This document shows positions 11,927 to 14,358 of a DNA stretch of 14,358 nucleotides, piece by piece. Origin of the DNA: Actinomycetes bacterium (GTDB lineage: Bacteria > Actinomycetota > Actinomycetes > Mycobacteriales > Mycobacteriaceae). The notes beneath the pieces were generated by a model that was not told where the DNA came from, searched no databases, and was given only the letters and a program-made list of their open reading frames with translations. The stretch lies in assembly GCA_023460175.1 (NCBI GenBank), contig JAEWRC010000186.1, positions 1-14,358 of the forward strand, written 5' to 3'. The translations under genes and the position numbers were made by a program. Each line of letters begins with the position of its first letter. The stretch's first letter is position 1.

Positions 11927-13114
11927 TCAGGTGACGCAGGACCCCGTCGGGGCGCGCTCGCTGTTGCTGATCTTCGGGAACTGCGTGGAGACCTCGTTGG
12001 CGGTCAGCACGAAACCGGTGTCGGTGTCGTCGACGGCCGCACCGAAGATCACACCGATCACCTGACCGCCGCGGTTGATCAGCGGCCCGCCCGAATTACC
12101 TTGCCGCACGGTCCCTCTGATCGTGTACACCTCCCGCATGACGGTGGTGGTGCGGTAGATGTCCGGACCGTTGAGTTCGATGATCTCGCGGATGCGGGCC
12201 GGGGTCGCGGCGAACTCCCCGCCGCCCGGGTAGCCCACCACCAGCACGTCGGTGCCGGTGATGGCCGGTTCCTCGGCGAACGGCAGCGGCTGGGCGGGCA
12301 GGTTGGGCACCTCGAGCACCGAGATGTCGGCGTTGGGATCGTAGGAGACGACGGTGGCGTCGTAGGTTTCGCCGTCGGATTCGATGGTCACATTGTCCGA
12401 CCCGGCGACCACGTGCGCGTTGGACATCACCCGGTTGGGTGCGACGACGAATCCGGTGCCCTCCAGCACCTTCTGGCAGCCCGGCGCCACGCCGCGGATC
12501 TTCACCACGCTGGGCCGCACGGCCTCGACCACCGTCGAGTTGACCAGCGAGGCATCCGGCGGGTCCACCTCGACGATCGGGGTGCGGCCGAACGGTTCCA
12601 GGACGTCGGGCAACCCGGAGGTGTCCAGCAGCGCCGACAGCCGCTTGGGCACGGTGCGCAACCACTCCGGTGCGACGGCGTCGACCTGGCTGAGCACCTT
12701 CGAACCGCGCACCGCGGCAGCAAGATTGGGCTGATCCGAGGTGGTCAGCGGGGTGGCCAGCATCCAGGCGGCGATCAGCACCACCAGCACCTGCGTGACG
12801 ACCCCGATCATCGAGTCGATGAACCGCAGGCCCGTGCTGCGGATCGCACCGCGCACGGCCCGGCCCAGCACGACGCCGGCGATCTCGCCGATCACCACCA
12901 GCGCCAGGATCAGGAACAGCGCGGCGAACAGCTTGGTGCGCGCGCCGTCGATGTTGTCCACCAGGTGCGGGGCCAGCAGCACGCCGGCCACCGCGCCGAG
13001 CACCACGCCGACGAAGGACATCAGCGAGCCCAGCGCGCCGGAGCGCCAACCCGACACGGCCGCCACGAAGGCGATCGCCACGATCGCGATGTCCAGCCAC
13101 TGCGACGAACTCAT
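11927..13114 (-). CDS. marP: Acid-resistance periplasmic serine protease MarP (Rv3671c-like)
   Basis: A 395-residue membrane-bound protease required in M. tuberculosis for acid and oxidative-stress survival, where it activates the peptidoglycan hydrolase RipA. Four N-terminal transmembrane helices (about 8-24, 31-50, 63-85, 103-122; a CvpA-like domain) precede a linker and a chymotrypsin-fold periplasmic domain (from about 190). The triad is His234 (NAHVV), Asp263 (ADISVL) and Ser341 (GNSGGP), matching H235/D264/S343 of the M. tuberculosis enzyme. Cys213 and Cys393 match the redox-sensitive disulfide of the family. The frame extends upstream to 13252, but ATG 13114 is chosen. It overlaps the stop of the Nudix gene (CTATGA) and gives the family length of about 397. 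It is last in a minus-strand operon with the Nudix and thioredoxin-like genes. Confidence 0.96.
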   Translation of the reverse strand: MSSSQWLDIAIVAIAFVAAVSGWRSGALGSLMSFVGVVLGAVAGVLLAPHLVDNIDGARTKLFAALFLILALVVIGEIAGVVLGRAVRGAIRSTGLRFIDSMIGVVTQVLVVLIAAWMLATPLTTSDQPNLAAAVRGSKVLSQVDAVAPEWLRTVPKRLSALLDTSGLPDVLEPFGRTPIVEVDPPDASLVNSTVVEAVRPSVVKIRGVAPGCQKVLEGTGFVVAPNRVMSNAHVVAGSDNVTIESDGETYDATVVSYDPNADISVLEVPNLPAQPLPFAEEPAITGTDVLVVGYPGGGEFAATPARIREIIELNGPDIYRTTTVMREVYTIRGTVRQGNSGGPLINRGGQVIGVIFGAAVDDTDTGFVLTANEVSTQFPKISNSERAPTGSCVT

Positions 13115-13884
13115 AGTTGCTTGGGTCCTCCGTTGTCCGTCGGCACCATGGCCATCGCGTCGTGCAGTTCGACGACCTTCTCGTCGTCCCACGGCTTGGC
13201 CCAGCCGGCGACGTCGAGCATGGCCGAGATCACCTGTCCGGTGAACCCCCACACCAACATCTGATTGAGCAGGAACGCCGGCCCGGCCGAACGCCGGGTG
13301 TTGGCCGAACGGTAGACCATCAGGCGGTTCTCCGGGTTGGTGAACGCCCGCACGGGCACGTGGGAGACCAGCGCGGTCTCGGCCTCGTCGATCACCTCGA
13401 CGGGCCCGGGCTCCGGCGCGTACGCCAGGACCGGGACGACGTGGAAGCCCGACGGCGGGATGAACATCCGGTCCAGCGTCGCCAGCGGTTGCAGCCGGCC
13501 GGTGTCGATGCCGGTCTCCTCCCAGGCCTCGCGCAGCGCGGTGCCCACGGGGCCGTCGTCCTCGGGGTCGGCGGCGCCGCCCGGGAAGGCCGCCTGCCCG
13601 GCGTGGTGGCGCAGGGTGGAGGCGCGGACGGTCACCAGCAGCGTGGCGTCGGTGGGCAGGCCGGCCTCGGCCTGGGCATCGTGCGGACCGGAGAACAGGA
13701 CCAGCACCGCGGCGTCGCGGCGGGCGCCGGCGATGGCGGCCTGGGTGTTGGCGGCCGAGATGGTGGCCAGAACCTCCGGGGCCACGCGCCGGCGATAGGC
13801 GTCGCGCACCCGGCCGACGTTGTCCAACAGCGGCCGCAGCCAGGGCGGGCCCGCCTCGGGGGTGAGCGGTACCGCAGCGCTCAC
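13111..13884 (-). CDS. Nudix hydrolase, CoA pyrophosphatase-like (Rv3672c-like)
   Basis: A 257-residue Nudix protein. The Nudix box runs from GGAADPEDDGP to LREAWEETGI. It is preceded by LRHHAGQAAFPGG, the signature of the CoA-pyrophosphatase branch (NudL/UPF0035), which cleaves CoA or acyl-CoA to 3',5'-ADP and phosphopantetheine. The catalytic REAWEE core is intact. The first glutamate of the classical box is replaced by aspartate, as in other NudL-type proteins. N- and C-terminal extensions flank the domain. The GTG start at 13884 has AGAGGGGA at 6-nt spacing; the first six codons have no better alternative. It follows the thioredoxin-like gene by 29 nt and overlaps marP, so all three should share an mRNA. 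The actual substrate is inferred. Confidence 0.92.
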   Translation of the reverse strand: MSAAVPLTPEAGPPWLRPLLDNVGRVRDAYRRRVAPEVLATISAANTQAAIAGARRDAAVLVLFSGPHDAQAEAGLPTDATLLVTVRASTLRHHAGQAAFPGGAADPEDDGPVGTALREAWEETGIDTGRLQPLATLDRMFIPPSGFHVVPVLAYAPEPGPVEVIDEAETALVSHVPVRAFTNPENRLMVYRSANTRRSAGPAFLLNQMLVWGFTGQVISAMLDVAGWAKPWDDEKVVELHDAMAMVPTDNGGPKQL

Positions 13885-13913
13885 TACGCTTCCCCTCTCA
13901 TACAGCTACCCGA

Positions 13914-14358
13914 TCATTGCAGCTCACCGACCGCCGCCTCGATCTCGTCGGCGTTGGTGAACGCGCGCGGCAGGATTTGCGCCACGCTACCGTCCGAATC
14001 GAGCACCACGGTCGCGGGCATCACGTTCGGCACCCGCAGCGCCGAGGCAATCTGCCGGCGGCCGTCCTGCACGGTCGGCAGCCGCACGCCCAGGTCGGCC
14101 AGGCGCAGCAGCGCGGCCTCCTCGTTCTCGTCCTGATGCACGGTCAGCACCGTCACCCCGGGGCCGACGCGGCGCTGATACTCCTGCATGGCCGGCAGCT
14201 CGTCGGTGCAGGGGCCGCACCAGTAGGCCCACAGGTTCAGCACCGCGGGCCGGCCGGCCAGCGCGGCCGCCACGTCCACCTCGGTGCCGTCGGCGGCGCA
14301 CTCGAGCACCGTCCCGCGCAGGGCCTCGGGTCCGGGCCCGTCCGCGCCGGTGGGGCAC
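13914..14358 (-). CDS. Thioredoxin-like (TlpA/ResA-type) protein, partial (Rv3673c-like)
   Basis: The C-terminal 148 codons of a thioredoxin-fold protein; the start lies beyond the window edge. The redox motif WCGPC sits in NLWAYWCGPCTDELPAM, as in TlpA/ResA proteins that reduce or resolve cysteines outside the cytoplasm. The cis-proline region is NVMPATVV. M. tuberculosis Rv3673c (about 227 aa) is membrane-anchored, so a signal anchor is expected upstream; it cannot be seen here. A GTG at 14309 would give a 131-residue protein starting VLECAADG, but the frame stays open to the edge (CPTGADGPGPEAL), so this is internal. It is the first visible gene of the operon with the Nudix gene and marP. 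A link to disulfide state in MarP is conceivable but is inference. Confidence 0.9.
   Translation of the reverse strand, partial: CPTGADGPGPEALRGTVLECAADGTEVDVAAALAGRPAVLNLWAYWCGPCTDELPAMQEYQRRVGPGVTVLTVHQDENEEAALLRLADLGVRLPTVQDGRRQIASALRVPNVMPATVVLDSDGSVAQILPRAFTNADEIEAAVGELQ

Noticed and set aside
11927..13252. N-terminally extended MarP from 13252
   Set aside because: The extra 46 residues come from the Nudix coding region read in another frame. ATG 13114 gives the family length and first membrane helix.

Overview
The window is high-GC actinobacterial DNA whose gene order matches the Mycobacterium tuberculosis block Rv3659c to Rv3673c. The organism is therefore almost certainly a mycobacterium (Mycobacterium or Mycolicibacterium sensu lato); the species cannot be fixed from the sequence. 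Gene assignments rest on protein motifs plus this synteny, recalled from knowledge rather than searched.

Left part (1-4030). A minus-strand pair, ssd-like CpaE/MinD-family protein then TadA-type secretion ATPase (cut by the window edge), forms a translationally coupled unit. A plus-strand HAD-IB phosphatase gene follows. The two large non-coding gaps are not empty. The ssd/HAD gap carries a textbook 6C (B11) small RNA on the minus strand: a -10 box, two C-rich-loop hairpins and a U-tract terminator. The gap after the HAD gene sits where M. tuberculosis encodes MTS2823 (Ms1), the RNA that binds core RNA polymerase; it has the expected size and ends in a very stable hairpin.

Middle (4028-9775). 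A small protein with a degenerate Fic-like core lies directly behind the lipoprotein DppA. In M. tuberculosis the permease and ATPase genes dppBCD lie between these two, and here they are absent, leaving an orphan peptide-binding lipoprotein. Divergent from dppA is acetyl-CoA synthetase (acs), with a leaderless start and a CRP-like palindrome over its -10 box. A secreted trypsin-fold protease (Rv3668c-like) and a holin-III-type membrane protein (Rv3669-like) follow.

Right part (9783-14358). An epoxide-hydrolase-like alpha/beta hydrolase (EphE) is followed by a choloylglycine-hydrolase-family Ntn amidase that is not at this place in M. tuberculosis. A short repetitive intergenic segment with hairpin and duplication separates these from a minus-strand operon: thioredoxin-like protein (partial), Nudix CoA pyrophosphatase-like protein and the acid-resistance protease MarP.

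This is largely conserved core chromosome. I see no mobile element, CRISPR array, tRNA, rRNA or obvious new defence system. The points most worth a second look are the two small RNAs with their promoters, two CRP-like sites, the loss of dppBCD, the degenerate Fic-like protein, and the inserted amidase with the repeat next to it.
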